Shown: in pieces, positions 1 to 9,855 of the stretch | Layout of the letters: each line of letters begins with the position of its first letter | Numbering within the stretch: the first letter of the stretch is position 1 | NCBI GenBank assembly: GCA_963769905.1 | Contig: CAVYNG010000002.1 | Span: 62,001 to 126,000 of the forward strand | From: Bog-756 sp963769905 | GTDB taxonomy: Bacteria > Actinomycetota > Acidimicrobiia > Acidimicrobiales > RAAP-2 | Direction: 5' to 3' | DNA: 64,000 nt | Made by a program: the position numbers and the translations under genes | Notes under the pieces: model-generated | The model's input: the letters and a program-made list of their open reading frames with translations, nothing else | What the model was told of the DNA's origin: nothing | Databases searched by the model: none

Positions 1-2033
1 GCAACCTGACCGCCCTTGCGCGCGATCACAAGCTCGACCCGGTCATCGGACGCGAGAAAGAGATCGAGCGGGTGATGCAGGTGCTCTCCCGCCGGACCAA
101 GAACAACCCGGTACTGATCGGTGAGCCGGGTGTCGGCAAGACGGCCATCGTCGAGGGACTCGCGCAGCGGATCGTCGCCGACGACGTGCCCGAGACGCTG
201 ACCGGAAAACAGCTCTACACACTCGACCTGGGCGCGCTGGTGGCAGGCAGCCGCTACCGCGGCGACTTCGAGGAACGCCTGAAGAAGGTCCTGAAGGAGA
301 TCCGCACCCGCGGCGACATCGTGCTGTTCATCGACGAGCTCCACACCCTGGTCGGTGCGGGCGCCGCGGAGGGTGCCATCGACGCCGCTTCGATCCTGAA
401 GCCCATGCTGGCCCGCGGTGAGCTCCAGACCATCGGCGCCACCACCATCGACGAGTACCGCAAGCACCTCGAGAAGGACGCCGCCCTCGAGCGGCGCTTC
501 CAGCCGATCAAGGTCGAGCAGCCGAACGTCGCGCTGACCATCGAGATCTTGAAGGGCCTGCGCGACCGCTACGAGTCGCACCACGCGGTGACCATCACCG
601 ACCAGGCGCTCGTGGCCGCGGCCAACCTCGCCGACCGCTACCTCGCCGACCGATATCTGCCGGACAAGGCGATCGACCTCATCGACGAGGCAGGGAGCCG
701 ACTGCGCATCCGGCGGATGACCACGCCCCCCGCCTACAAGAAGCTCGAGGAGGACATCCTGCGACTGCGCGCGGACAAGGAGTCCGCGATCGAGAAGCAG
801 GCCTTCGACCAGGCGAAGAAGCTCGCGGAGCAGGAGAAGGACCGTCTCGACAGCAAAGAGGCCATGGAGGCCGAGTGGCGCGCCGAGGGCGTCGACCTCT
901 TCGACGTCGTCGACGAGGAGGTCATCGCGGAGGTGCTCGCCAACTGGACGGGCATCCCGGTCTACCGCCTCACCGAGGAGGAGACCGCGAAGCTCCTGCG
1001 GATGGAAGAGGAGCTCCACAAGCGGGTGATCGGACAGGAGCCGGCGATCGCCGCGCTCTCCCGCTCGATCCGCCGCACGCGGGCCGGGCTCAAGGACCCG
1101 AAGCGCCCGAGCGGCTCGTTCATCTTCCTCGGCCCGACCGGCGTGGGGAAGACCGAGCTCGCGAAGACCCTGGCCGAGTTCCTCTTCGACGACGAGGACG
1201 CGCTCATCCAGCTGGACATGTCCGAGTACATGGAGAAGCACACGGTGAGCCGTCTGGTCGGCTCCCCACCGGGATACGTCGGCTACGAGGAGGGCGGCCA
1301 GCTCACCGAGGCGGTGCGCCGCAAGCCGTTCTCGGTCGTGCTCTTCGACGAGGTCGAGAAGGCCCACACCGACGTCTTCAACACCCTGCTCCAGATCCTG
1401 GAGGACGGGAGACTGACCGACGCCCAGGGCCGGTCGGTGGACTTCAAGAACACCGTGCTCATCATGACCTCGAACCTCGGGACGGCCGACCTCCGCAAGT
1501 CGACCGTGGGCTTCGCCAAGTCGTCCGAGGCGGTCACCTACGAGCGGATGAAGACGAAGGTCAACGAGGCGCTGAAGGCGCACTTCCGGCCCGAGTTCCT
1601 CAACCGCATCGACGAGGTGGTGGTCTTCCACGAGCTCTCGATGGCCGAGGTGGTCGAGATCGTGGACCTGATGATCCAGCGGCTCTCGACCCAGCTCGAG
1701 CTCCAGGGTCTGAGCCTCGTGCTCACCCCGGAGGCGAAGCAGCTGCTCGCGGCCAAGGGCTACGACCCCCAGCTCGGTGCCCGTCCACTCCGCCGGGCCA
1801 TCCAGCAGATGGTCGAGGACCCGCTCTCCGAGCGGATCCTCTGGAAGGAGTTCCGGGTCGGAGAGACCGTCCTCGTCGACGTCGAGACGATCACCCCCGA
1901 GATGGCCGAGGCGTACGACGTGAAGGGCGCTCCGCCGCTCGTGGTCGGTGAGCAGCAGCTCAGCTTCCGGGCGATCGAGGGCATCGAGCCGCCGCCGATC
2001 GAGATGGCCGGCGCCGACTCCTCCGCCGACTAG
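1..2033 (+). CDS. clpC: ClpC-type AAA+ ATPase, 5'-truncated by window edge
   Basis: Class I Clp/Hsp100 unfoldase that feeds substrates to ClpP. The reading frame is already open at base 3 and gives about 676 residues, so the N-terminal double Clp repeat and the true start lie outside the window. Visible in order: first Walker A GEPGVGKTA near fragment residue 40, Walker B with VLFIDELHTLVGAG, a coiled UVR-like segment near residues 245-280 that separates ClpC from ClpA, second Walker A GPTGVGKTE near residue 377, the pore and Walker B stretch with LFDEVEKAH, and the C-terminal D2-small domain with GARPLRRAIQ. The acidic/proline-rich tail is short. It is followed after 43 bases by radA. The family call is secure. 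ClpC rather than ClpB is favoured by the short middle region. Confidence 0.97.
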   Translation, partial: NLTALARDHKLDPVIGREKEIERVMQVLSRRTKNNPVLIGEPGVGKTAIVEGLAQRIVADDVPETLTGKQLYTLDLGALVAGSRYRGDFEERLKKVLKEIRTRGDIVLFIDELHTLVGAGAAEGAIDAASILKPMLARGELQTIGATTIDEYRKHLEKDAALERRFQPIKVEQPNVALTIEILKGLRDRYESHHAVTITDQALVAAANLADRYLADRYLPDKAIDLIDEAGSRLRIRRMTTPPAYKKLEEDILRLRADKESAIEKQAFDQAKKLAEQEKDRLDSKEAMEAEWRAEGVDLFDVVDEEVIAEVLANWTGIPVYRLTEEETAKLLRMEEELHKRVIGQEPAIAALSRSIRRTRAGLKDPKRPSGSFIFLGPTGVGKTELAKTLAEFLFDDEDALIQLDMSEYMEKHTVSRLVGSPPGYVGYEEGGQLTEAVRRKPFSVVLFDEVEKAHTDVFNTLLQILEDGRLTDAQGRSVDFKNTVLIMTSNLGTADLRKSTVGFAKSSEAVTYERMKTKVNEALKAHFRPEFLNRIDEVVVFHELSMAEVVEIVDLMIQRLSTQLELQGLSLVLTPEAKQLLAAKGYDPQLGARPLRRAIQQMVEDPLSERILWKEFRVGETVLVDVETITPEMAEAYDVKGAPPLVVGEQQLSFRAIEGIEPPPIEMAGADSSAD

Positions 2034-2076
2034 GGCTCCGCCGGGCTGGTTACACCCGCTCCGTACCATCGGGGCG

Positions 2077-3504
2077 ATGGCGAACACCGCAAAGCCTCAT
2101 CGCTGCACCGACTGCGGCACGACGACCGCGCGCTGGGCGGGGCGGTGTCCCGGGTGCGGCGAATGGAACACCCTGGTCGAGGAGGTCCTCCGCGCCCCGG
2201 CGGCGGGCACGTTCGGTTCCGCCGAGCCCCCCGCCACGCCCGTCCCGCTGGGTGAGCTCGACATCGCGGAGGCGACCGCGGTGCCGACCGGCGTGGCGGA
2301 GCTCGACCGGGTGCTCTCGGGCGGCCTCGTAGCCGGATCGGTCACGCTCCTCGGTGGGGAACCGGGCATCGGCAAGTCGACCCTGGTGCTCCAGCTGCTC
2401 GCGGCACGCGCCGCAGCGGGCGAGCGCGTCCTTCTGGTCGCGGCCGAGGAGTCCGCCCACCAGGTGCGCCTGCGGGCGGAGCGGCTCGGCCCGCTGTCAG
2501 CGGGTCTCATGGTCCTCGCCACGACCGACGTGGGGACGGCGCGGGCGGTGGTGGCCGACACGCGCCCCGACCTGGTGGTGGTCGACTCGATCCAGGCCGT
2601 CTCGTCCGATCCGGCGCCGCCCGGCGACCGCCGGGTTCCGCCGGGCAGCATCACCCAGGTGCGCGAGTGCGCGGAGCAGCTGGTGAACGCTGCCAAGGCC
2701 CACCGGGTCGCGACCGTGCTGGTCGGCCACGTGACGAAGGACGGAACCCTTGCCGGACCGAAGGCGCTCGAGCACATGGTCGACACCGTGCTCGCCTTCG
2801 AGGGGGACCGCCACCACGCGCTGCGTCTGCTGACCGCGGTCAAGCACCGCTTCGGCCCCGCCGGTGAGGTCGGTCTCTTCGAGATGGGCGAGCACGGCCT
2901 CGACCGGGTCGACGATCCGGGCCGCCTCCTCCTCGGCGACCGCCGCGAGGGCGCGCCGGGCAGCATCCTCCTGCCCTCGGCGGAGGGCCGCCGGACGCTC
3001 GTGGTGGAGCTGCAGGCCCTGGTCGTCCCCGCGGCCCAGGGAAAGCCGGCCCGCTCGGCGGTCGGCATCGACGGTGGCCGGCTGTTGATGACGCTCGCCG
3101 TCCTCTCGCGCCACGCCGGGCTGCAGCTGCCGAACTTCGACGTCTTCGCCTCGGTGGTCGGCGGCATCCGCGTCACCGAACCCGCGGCCGATCTCGCCCT
3201 CACACTCGCGGTCGCCTCGGCAGCGACCGCGGTCGCGCTGCCGGCCGACCTCGCCGCGGTCGGCGAGGTGGGGCTCGCCGGCGAGGTGCGCCAGGTCGCC
3301 AACCTCTCGCGCCGGCTGGAGGAGCTCGCCCGTCTCGGGTTCGGCCGGGCGGTGGTGCCCTTCTCGGCGCCGAAGGGACCCGAGGGCATGGAGCTCGTAC
3401 GGGTGGCGTGCGTGCCCGACGCGATCGCGGTCCTGCGTCAAGCGGCCGCTCGTCAGGCGACCGCCCGTCCACGTCGCGAGGCGCTCCGACTCGTCCCGCT
3501 CTGA
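2077..3504 (+). CDS. radA: DNA repair protein RadA (Sms)
   Basis: RecA-related ATPase that helps branch migration during recombinational repair. I chose the ATG at 2077 because the protein then opens directly with the zinc finger (C10, C13, C24, C27), as in the family; an open frame runs further upstream into clpC but has no family sequence. Walker A GEPGIGKST lies near residue 94. The RadA-specific KNRFG motif is present as KHRFG near residue 256 (Asn to His). The C-terminal third is the Lon-like domain with GVGGIRVTEPAADLA-type sequence. At 475 residues the length is normal. No strong ribosome binding site precedes the ATG. It sits between clpC and disA, an order common in actinobacteria. 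Confidence 0.96.
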   Translation: MANTAKPHRCTDCGTTTARWAGRCPGCGEWNTLVEEVLRAPAAGTFGSAEPPATPVPLGELDIAEATAVPTGVAELDRVLSGGLVAGSVTLLGGEPGIGKSTLVLQLLAARAAAGERVLLVAAEESAHQVRLRAERLGPLSAGLMVLATTDVGTARAVVADTRPDLVVVDSIQAVSSDPAPPGDRRVPPGSITQVRECAEQLVNAAKAHRVATVLVGHVTKDGTLAGPKALEHMVDTVLAFEGDRHHALRLLTAVKHRFGPAGEVGLFEMGEHGLDRVDDPGRLLLGDRREGAPGSILLPSAEGRRTLVVELQALVVPAAQGKPARSAVGIDGGRLLMTLAVLSRHAGLQLPNFDVFASVVGGIRVTEPAADLALTLAVASAATAVALPADLAAVGEVGLAGEVRQVANLSRRLEELARLGFGRAVVPFSAPKGPEGMELVRVACVPDAIAVLRQAAARQATARPRREALRLVPL

Positions 3505-3574
3505 GCACTCGCGGCGCCCCACCGGCGCGCGCCCGCTCGGGGATGGTCCACAGCGCGGCAGGTACCATTCCCAC

Positions 3575-4666
3575 GTGAACACCCGCCAGAGCCCCGAGCT
3601 CAGCGACTCGCTCGCGATGGCGGCACCGGGGCAGCCCCTGCGTGACGGGCTCGATCGGATCCTGCGTGCCAAGCGTGGGGCGCTCGTGGTCCTCGGCGAC
3701 GACCCGCGGGTGCTCTCCATCTGCTCGGGCGGATTCCTCCTCGACTCGGAGTTCAGCCCGCAGCGCCTTTCGGAGCTGGCGAAGATGGACGGCGCGATCA
3801 TCGTGGCCGCCGACGCGTCGCGCATCGCGCGGGCGAACGTCCACTTGATGCCCGAGCCGTCGATCCCGACCACCGAGACGGGGACCCGCCACCGGACGGC
3901 CGAGCGGGTCGCGAGGTCCATCGACGTCCCGGTCATCTCGGTGTCGGCGGCGATGTCGGTGATCACCGTCTACCGCAACGACCAGAAGCACACCATCCAG
4001 CCGATCGGTTGGCTGCACGATCGCACCGATCAGGCCCTCGCCACCATGCAGCGCTTCCGGAGCCGCTTCGACGTGGCACTCGACGGTCTCTCGGTCCTCG
4101 AGGTCGAGGACACCGTGTCGGTCGGCGACGTGGTGGGGGTGGTGCAGGCGGCCGAGATGGTGCTGCGGATCGCCGAGGAGGTCGACGGCTATTTGGTCGA
4201 GCTCGGTGAGGACGGACGGCTGGTCGGGTTGCAGTCGGCGGAGCTGGCCGACGGTGTGGCCTCGGCTCTCGAGCTCGTGATCCGCGACTACTGCATCGCG
4301 CTCCCTTCGAAGGACGGCGACCGGCGGGCGACCGTCGAGGGGATCGTCGTGCACCTCGCCCGCCTGCGGGCCGAGGAGCTGCGCGACCCGGCCAAGGTGG
4401 CAGAGGTCCTCCGCCTCCCGGGTTCGCTGCACGCCACCGACTCGGCGATCGAGCCCCGCGGCTACCGGCTCCTCTACCGGCTGCCCCGCTTCTCCGATGC
4501 GATCATCGAGCGGATCGTCGACCGGTTCTCCAACCTCCAGCAGATCATGCGGGCCTCGCTCACCGAGCTCGAGCAGGTCGAGGGCGTCGGTCAGACACGA
4601 GCCCACACCGTGAAGAACGGCCTGTCGCGCCTCGCCGAGGCCAGCATCTTCGAGCGGTACCAGTAG
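3575..4666 (+). CDS. disA: DNA integrity scanning protein / diadenylate cyclase DisA
   Basis: Octameric enzyme that makes c-di-AMP from two ATP and scans DNA for branched structures. The DAC domain shows DGAIIV near residue 72 and GTRHRTAE near residue 104, the two catalytic motifs. A linker and a C-terminal helix-hairpin-helix DNA-binding domain follow (VEGVGQTRAHTVKNGLSRL). The GTG at 3575 gives 363 residues. An in-frame ATG at 3620 would start at MAAPGQPLRDGLDRIL and remove 15 residues that look unconserved, so the start is open between these two. The gene is separated from radA by 70 bases and is followed by carD. Confidence 0.95.
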   Translation: MNTRQSPELSDSLAMAAPGQPLRDGLDRILRAKRGALVVLGDDPRVLSICSGGFLLDSEFSPQRLSELAKMDGAIIVAADASRIARANVHLMPEPSIPTTETGTRHRTAERVARSIDVPVISVSAAMSVITVYRNDQKHTIQPIGWLHDRTDQALATMQRFRSRFDVALDGLSVLEVEDTVSVGDVVGVVQAAEMVLRIAEEVDGYLVELGEDGRLVGLQSAELADGVASALELVIRDYCIALPSKDGDRRATVEGIVVHLARLRAEELRDPAKVAEVLRLPGSLHATDSAIEPRGYRLLYRLPRFSDAIIERIVDRFSNLQQIMRASLTELEQVEGVGQTRAHTVKNGLSRLAEASIFERYQ

Positions 4667-4754
4667 CAGGCCGTGTACAATCGCGTCTTCCCCCCTCGCG
4701 GTTCCCGGCTCGCCGACTACGCCCGGGATGCTGCGCGCAACACCAGGAGGCAGG

Positions 4755-5231
4755 GTGTTCGACATCGGTGACAAGGTCGTCTATCCGCACCACGGCGCGG
4801 CCGTCGTGGAGCGGCGGGAGACCAAGGAAGCATTCGGCAAGAAGCAGGAGTACCTGGTCCTACGCCTGGCGTACGGGGACCTCACCCTGATGGTCCCGGC
4901 CGACAACACCGACGGTGTGGGCCTCCGCGAGGTGATCAACGACGAAGAGGTCGAGGAGGTGTTCGCGGTGCTCCGCAAGAAGGAGGCCCGGATGCCGACC
5001 AACTGGTCGAGGCGGTACAAGAACCACTCGGAGAAGCTGCGCTCGGGCGACATCTACCAGGTGGCCGAGGTGGTCCGGAACCTCTCGATCCGCGACAAGG
5101 ACAAGGGTCTCTCCGCAGGCGAGAAGCGGATGCTGAGCCGGGCCCGCCAGATCCTCGTCTCGGAGCTCACCTTCGCCCTCGGGGTCGACGAGGAGACTGC
5201 CGAGGTCCGCCTCAACGAGGCGCTGCCCTGA
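4755..5231 (+). CDS. carD: CarD-family transcriptional regulator
   Basis: RNA-polymerase-binding protein that stabilises open complexes at housekeeping and rRNA promoters. The open frame extends to 4728, but the GTG at 4755 is preferred: it gives FDIGDKVVYPHHGAAVVE, aligning with the N-terminus of mycobacterial CarD, and AGGAGG lies at 4745-4750. The N-terminal Tudor-like RNAP-interaction domain covers about residues 1-55 and the helical C-terminal domain the rest (158 residues). TACAAT at 4676-4681 upstream could be a -10 element, but I see no good -35. The stop is followed almost directly by ispD, an arrangement shared with many actinobacteria. Confidence 0.95.
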   Translation: MFDIGDKVVYPHHGAAVVERRETKEAFGKKQEYLVLRLAYGDLTLMVPADNTDGVGLREVINDEEVEEVFAVLRKKEARMPTNWSRRYKNHSEKLRSGDIYQVAEVVRNLSIRDKDKGLSAGEKRMLSRARQILVSELTFALGVDEETAEVRLNEALP

Positions 5232-5257
5232 GCCGACCCGGGCCGGTCTGGGCCATC

Positions 5258-5905
5258 GTGGTGGCGGGCGGGTCGGGCCACCGCTTCGGCGGGATGAAAC
5301 AATTCAGCGACCTCTGCGGGCGCTCGGTGGTTTCGTGGTCGGTCGCCGCGGCCCGTGCCGCGACCGACGGTTCGGTGTTGGTGGTGCCCCGCGACGTCGA
5401 ACCCGACGACGCCACCTCGACGGAGGGAGCCGGGTACGGTGCCGATGTGGTGGTGGCCGGCGGACCGACCCGGGCGGCATCGGTGCGCGCCGGGCTCGAC
5501 GTGGTCCCCGACGATGCGGCGATCGTCGTCGTCCACGACGCGGTCCGGCCGCTGGCCGGCGCCGCGCTGTTCTCCGCGGTGATCGAGGCGGTCCGCTCCG
5601 GCGAAGCGGCGGGTGCGGTGCCGACGCTCCCGGTTTCGGACACGTTGAAGCGCGTGGACGGCACCGTGGTCACTTCGACCGTCGACCGCGAGGGGTTGGT
5701 CACCGTTCAGACCCCACAGGCGTTCGACGCCGCGACCCTCCGCCGCGCGCACCGCGAGAACGGCGAGGCAACCGACGATGCGGGACTGCTCGAGCGGCTC
5801 GGCGTGCCGGTGTGCACGGTCGCGGGCGACCCCCGCAACGTGAAGGTGACGCGCCCGGAGGACCTCGAGCTCGCGGCCGCGCTGCTGTCGCGGCGGGGCA
5901 CGTGA
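5258..5905 (+). CDS. ispD: 2-C-methyl-D-erythritol 4-phosphate cytidylyltransferase IspD
   Basis: Third step of the MEP isoprenoid pathway: CTP + MEP gives CDP-ME. Visible family signatures are the CTP-binding loop AGGSGHRFGGMKQF at the very N-terminus, VHDAVRPL, TPQAF and the C-terminal VKVTRPEDLELA. The GTG at 5258 is the only standard start available, but it leaves only two residues before the nucleotide-binding loop and cuts into the first beta strand. The in-frame codons upstream read W-A-I-V back to a CTG at 5228 that overlaps the carD stop, and that may be the real start. ispF follows 4 bases after the stop, so the two genes are surely cotranscribed. Confidence 0.93.
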   Translation: MVAGGSGHRFGGMKQFSDLCGRSVVSWSVAAARAATDGSVLVVPRDVEPDDATSTEGAGYGADVVVAGGPTRAASVRAGLDVVPDDAAIVVVHDAVRPLAGAALFSAVIEAVRSGEAAGAVPTLPVSDTLKRVDGTVVTSTVDREGLVTVQTPQAFDAATLRRAHRENGEATDDAGLLERLGVPVCTVAGDPRNVKVTRPEDLELAAALLSRRGT

Positions 5906-5909
5906 ACCT

Positions 5910-6458
5910 GTGGTGAGCAGCGACCGGCCGCGGCCGTCGGTCCCCTCGGGCTTGCGGATCGGACAGGGCCTCGACGTCCATCGATTCTCCGAAGATCCCG
6001 ACCGCCCACTCGTACTCGGCGGAGTGGTGGTCACCGGCAACGGCGCTCGGGGGCTCGAAGGGCACAGCGACGGCGACGCGGTCGCCCACGCGGTGTGCGA
6101 CGCGGTGCTCGGCGCAGCCGGCCTCGGAGACCTCGGCCGGCACGCGCCCGACACCGACCCGGTGTGGGAGGGAGCCGACAGCCTCGAGCTCCTCGGCCGG
6201 GTGGTCGGACTCGCGCGGGAGGCCGGTTGGTCGCCGCTCAACGCCGACTGCACGGTGGTGGCCGAGCGCCCCCGGCTCGTCACGTTCGCCGACGCCATGG
6301 CCGAGCGGGTCTCTGCGGTGCTCCGCGCACCGGTCAACGTGAAGGCCACTCGGGCCGAAGGGCTCGGAGCGCTCGGCCGGGCCGAGGGGATCGCCTGCGT
6401 CGCGGTCGTGCTGCTCGCGCCCGCCGTCGGGGGACCCTCGGACGAGCCAGCGACGTGA
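5910..6458 (+). CDS. ispF: 2-C-methyl-D-erythritol 2,4-cyclodiphosphate synthase IspF
   Basis: Fifth step of the MEP pathway: converts CDP-ME 2-phosphate to MEcPP with loss of CMP. From the GTG start the protein is 182 residues, about 20 longer than the core family because of an unconserved N-terminus (MVSSDRPRPSVPSG). Core motifs are clear: RIGQGLDVHRF with the metal-binding D-x-H pair, GHSDGDAVAHA with the third metal ligand, LGAAGLGDLG, and near the C-terminus VNVKATRAEGLGALGR. The 3' end overlaps rlmB by 4 bases (GTGA), indicating translational coupling. IspE is not in this window. Confidence 0.95.
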   Translation: MVSSDRPRPSVPSGLRIGQGLDVHRFSEDPDRPLVLGGVVVTGNGARGLEGHSDGDAVAHAVCDAVLGAAGLGDLGRHAPDTDPVWEGADSLELLGRVVGLAREAGWSPLNADCTVVAERPRLVTFADAMAERVSAVLRAPVNVKATRAEGLGALGRAEGIACVAVVLLAPAVGGPSDEPAT

Positions 6459-7354
6459 GCCCGGCCCCGAGGCCCCGAAAGGGGGATCGGCGGGGACAAC
6501 CGCCCCGGGCAGGGAGGAGGACCGAGGACAAAAGGGCGACGGGCGCCCGCGCGCGCCGGGCCGGTAGCGCCGACCGAGGTCTCGGCGGCGATCAGGTGGA
6601 AGGCCGCCAGGCGGTTCGGGAGCTGCTCGCCGGGACGCGTCCGGTCCAACAGGTCCTCATGGCCGAGGGGATGGACGAGGCGCCGATCCTCGACGAGATC
6701 GAGGCGCTGGCAGCGCGACGCCGCATCCGGGTGATCCCCGTGCCGAGACGCCGGATCGACTCGCTCGCCCGCTCCGACGCGCCCCAGGGGGTGGTGGCCC
6801 GCGCCAGACCGGTCGAGCCGGTGCCGCTCGCCTCGCTCTGCGAGCCGACCTCGCGCGGCGAGACCGCGTTCCTCCTCGTCGTCGACGGGATCTCCGATCC
6901 GCAGAACCTCGGTTCGCTGCTGCGGAGCGCCGAGTGCGCCGGCGTCACCGGTGTGGTGCTGGCGAGGCACCGGTCGGTCCACCTCTCGCCCAGCGTGACC
7001 AAGGTCGCGGCCGGCGCCGTCGAGCATCTCCCGATGGCGCTCGTTCCCGGTGTCCCCTCCGCGCTCGAGCGTCTCTCGTCGCAGGGGGTCTGGACGGTCG
7101 GCCTCGTCGCGGAGGCTCCGCAGTCGGTCTACGGGTTGACCTTCGCCGATGCTCCGGTGGCCCTGGTGGTCGGATCGGAAGGCGGGGGCCTCTCGAGGTT
7201 GAGCGAGCGGCGCTGTGACGTGCTGGCCTCGATCCCCCAGCACGGCGCGATCGGCTCGCTCAACGTGGCAGTGGCCGGCGCGGTCGCCTGCTTCGAGATC
7301 GCGCGCCGGCGCAGTGGCGAGCCGGCCCCGGCGCGGCGACGAGCGCGGCGGTGA
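6455..7354 (+). CDS. rlmB: 23S rRNA (guanosine-2'-O-)-methyltransferase, RlmB/TrmH family
   Basis: SPOUT-fold SAM-dependent methyltransferase, probably modifying G2251-equivalent in 23S rRNA. The GTG at 6455 overlapping the ispF stop was chosen although the frame is open much further upstream. It gives 299 residues with an Arg/Pro/Gly-rich basic N-terminal tail of about 45 residues, as seen in actinobacterial RlmB. Then come the substrate-binding domain (EGRQAVRELL) and the three SPOUT motifs: motif 1 DPQNLGSLLRSAECAG, motif 2 VVGSEGGGL, motif 3 GSLNVAVAGAVACFE, which form the trefoil knot. ispF-rlmB pairing is widespread in actinobacteria. Confidence 0.92.
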   Translation: MSPAPRPRKGDRRGQPPRAGRRTEDKRATGARARRAGSADRGLGGDQVEGRQAVRELLAGTRPVQQVLMAEGMDEAPILDEIEALAARRRIRVIPVPRRRIDSLARSDAPQGVVARARPVEPVPLASLCEPTSRGETAFLLVVDGISDPQNLGSLLRSAECAGVTGVVLARHRSVHLSPSVTKVAAGAVEHLPMALVPGVPSALERLSSQGVWTVGLVAEAPQSVYGLTFADAPVALVVGSEGGGLSRLSERRCDVLASIPQHGAIGSLNVAVAGAVACFEIARRRSGEPAPARRRARR

Positions 7355-7394
7355 GCCGTCCGACGAGGGTGAGCCGTCCGACGAAGGAGCGGGG

Positions 7395-8765
<1,371 letters not shown>

Positions 8766-8786
8766 CCGACCCGACCGGCGGGTCGG
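8766..8786. terminator. GC-rich hairpin between convergent genes
   Basis: An 8-bp perfect stem (CCGACCCG / CGGGTCGG) with a 5-base loop sits immediately after the plus-strand oxidoreductase stop and 18 bases before the end of minus-strand egtD. There is no T-run on either side, so it is a hairpin-only terminator candidate serving both directions. Confidence 0.5.
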
Positions 8787-8804
8787 CAGTCGGCGGCGCC
8801 GCGG

Positions 8805-9785
8805 TCAGGCGGGACGGGCGAGGGTCAGCAGGAATTCGTCGCCGTCGGCGGCCCACGTCGCCTCGATGGCGAAGCCGGCAGTCGTCAGCTCCTCTTCGAG
8901 CGTGCGGGGTGAGAACTTGACGCTGATCTCGGTGCGCATCGCCTCTCCGGAGGCGAACGCGAGCTCGAGCTCGAGGTCGGCGACGGTGACCCGCTGGTCG
9001 CGGTCGGAGCGCAGCCACATCTCGATCCGCTGGTCCTGCTCGTTCCATCGAGCTTCGTGCACGAACCGCGAGGGATCGAAGTCGGCGGACAGCTCGCGGT
9101 TGAGCACGTGGAGCACGTTGCGGTTGAACTCCGCGGTCACCCCGGCCGCGTCGTCGTAGGCGCGCACCAGCCGGGCCCGGTCCTTCACCAGGTCGGTGCC
9201 GAGCAGGAAACGGTCGTGGGGACCCATCACCGCGGCGACGTCACCGAGGAAGGCGGCACGCTGCTCCGGATCGAGGTTGCCGATGGTGCCCCCGAGGAAG
9301 GCGAACAACCGGCGCCCTGCCGCCGGGAGGCGATCGAGATGGCGGTGGAAGTCGCCGACGACGGCGGTCACCGTGAGGCCGGGATACTCCTCGGCGAGGG
9401 CGTTCGCGGCCTCTCGCAGGGTCGTCTCGCTCACGTCCAAAGGGACGAACCTGCCGAGCTGGCCGGTCGCCTGCATCGCATCGAGCAGCACCCGCGACTT
9501 CTCGCATGTGCCGGCTCCGATCTCGACCAGCACGTCCGCCTCGGCGTACAGCACCATCTCCTTCGCGTGGGCGTCGAGGATCGATCGCTCGCAGCGGGTC
9601 GGGTAGTACTCGGGGAGGCGGGTGATCTCTTCGAAGAGCCGGCTGCCGCGGTCGTCGTAGAAGTAGACGGGCGGGAGCTCCTTCGGGTCGGAGGTCAGCC
9701 CGGTGCGCACGTCGTCCTCGAGCGCGCGCCGGAGGTCGTCCCCGGAGAGATGGACCTCGACGGTCGGTGCGATGACCGGGCTCAC
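8805..9785 (-). CDS. egtD: L-histidine N-alpha-methyltransferase EgtD
   Basis: SAM-dependent enzyme that trimethylates histidine to hercynine, the first step of ergothioneine synthesis. The 326-residue length and sequence fit the family (former DUF2260): PPVYFYDDRGSRLFEEIT near residue 38, LPEYYPTRCE for the histidine pocket, the SAM site VEIGAGTCEKSRVLL near residue 87, and FLGGTIGNL. It is the second gene of a minus-strand pair, starting 70 bases after the end of egtB. Only EgtB and EgtD are present here; EgtA, EgtC and EgtE are not adjacent. Confidence 0.96.
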   Translation of the reverse strand: MSPVIAPTVEVHLSGDDLRRALEDDVRTGLTSDPKELPPVYFYDDRGSRLFEEITRLPEYYPTRCERSILDAHAKEMVLYAEADVLVEIGAGTCEKSRVLLDAMQATGQLGRFVPLDVSETTLREAANALAEEYPGLTVTAVVGDFHRHLDRLPAAGRRLFAFLGGTIGNLDPEQRAAFLGDVAAVMGPHDRFLLGTDLVKDRARLVRAYDDAAGVTAEFNRNVLHVLNRELSADFDPSRFVHEARWNEQDQRIEMWLRSDRDQRVTVADLELELAFASGEAMRTEISVKFSPRTLEEELTTAGFAIEATWAADGDEFLLTLARPA

Positions 9786-9855
9786 GGTCGTGGCGACCCG
9801 CGTGTTGGACCGGTTCCGCCCTCCTCTGCCGGCGCGCCGGCTGTCGCCGGCACGC

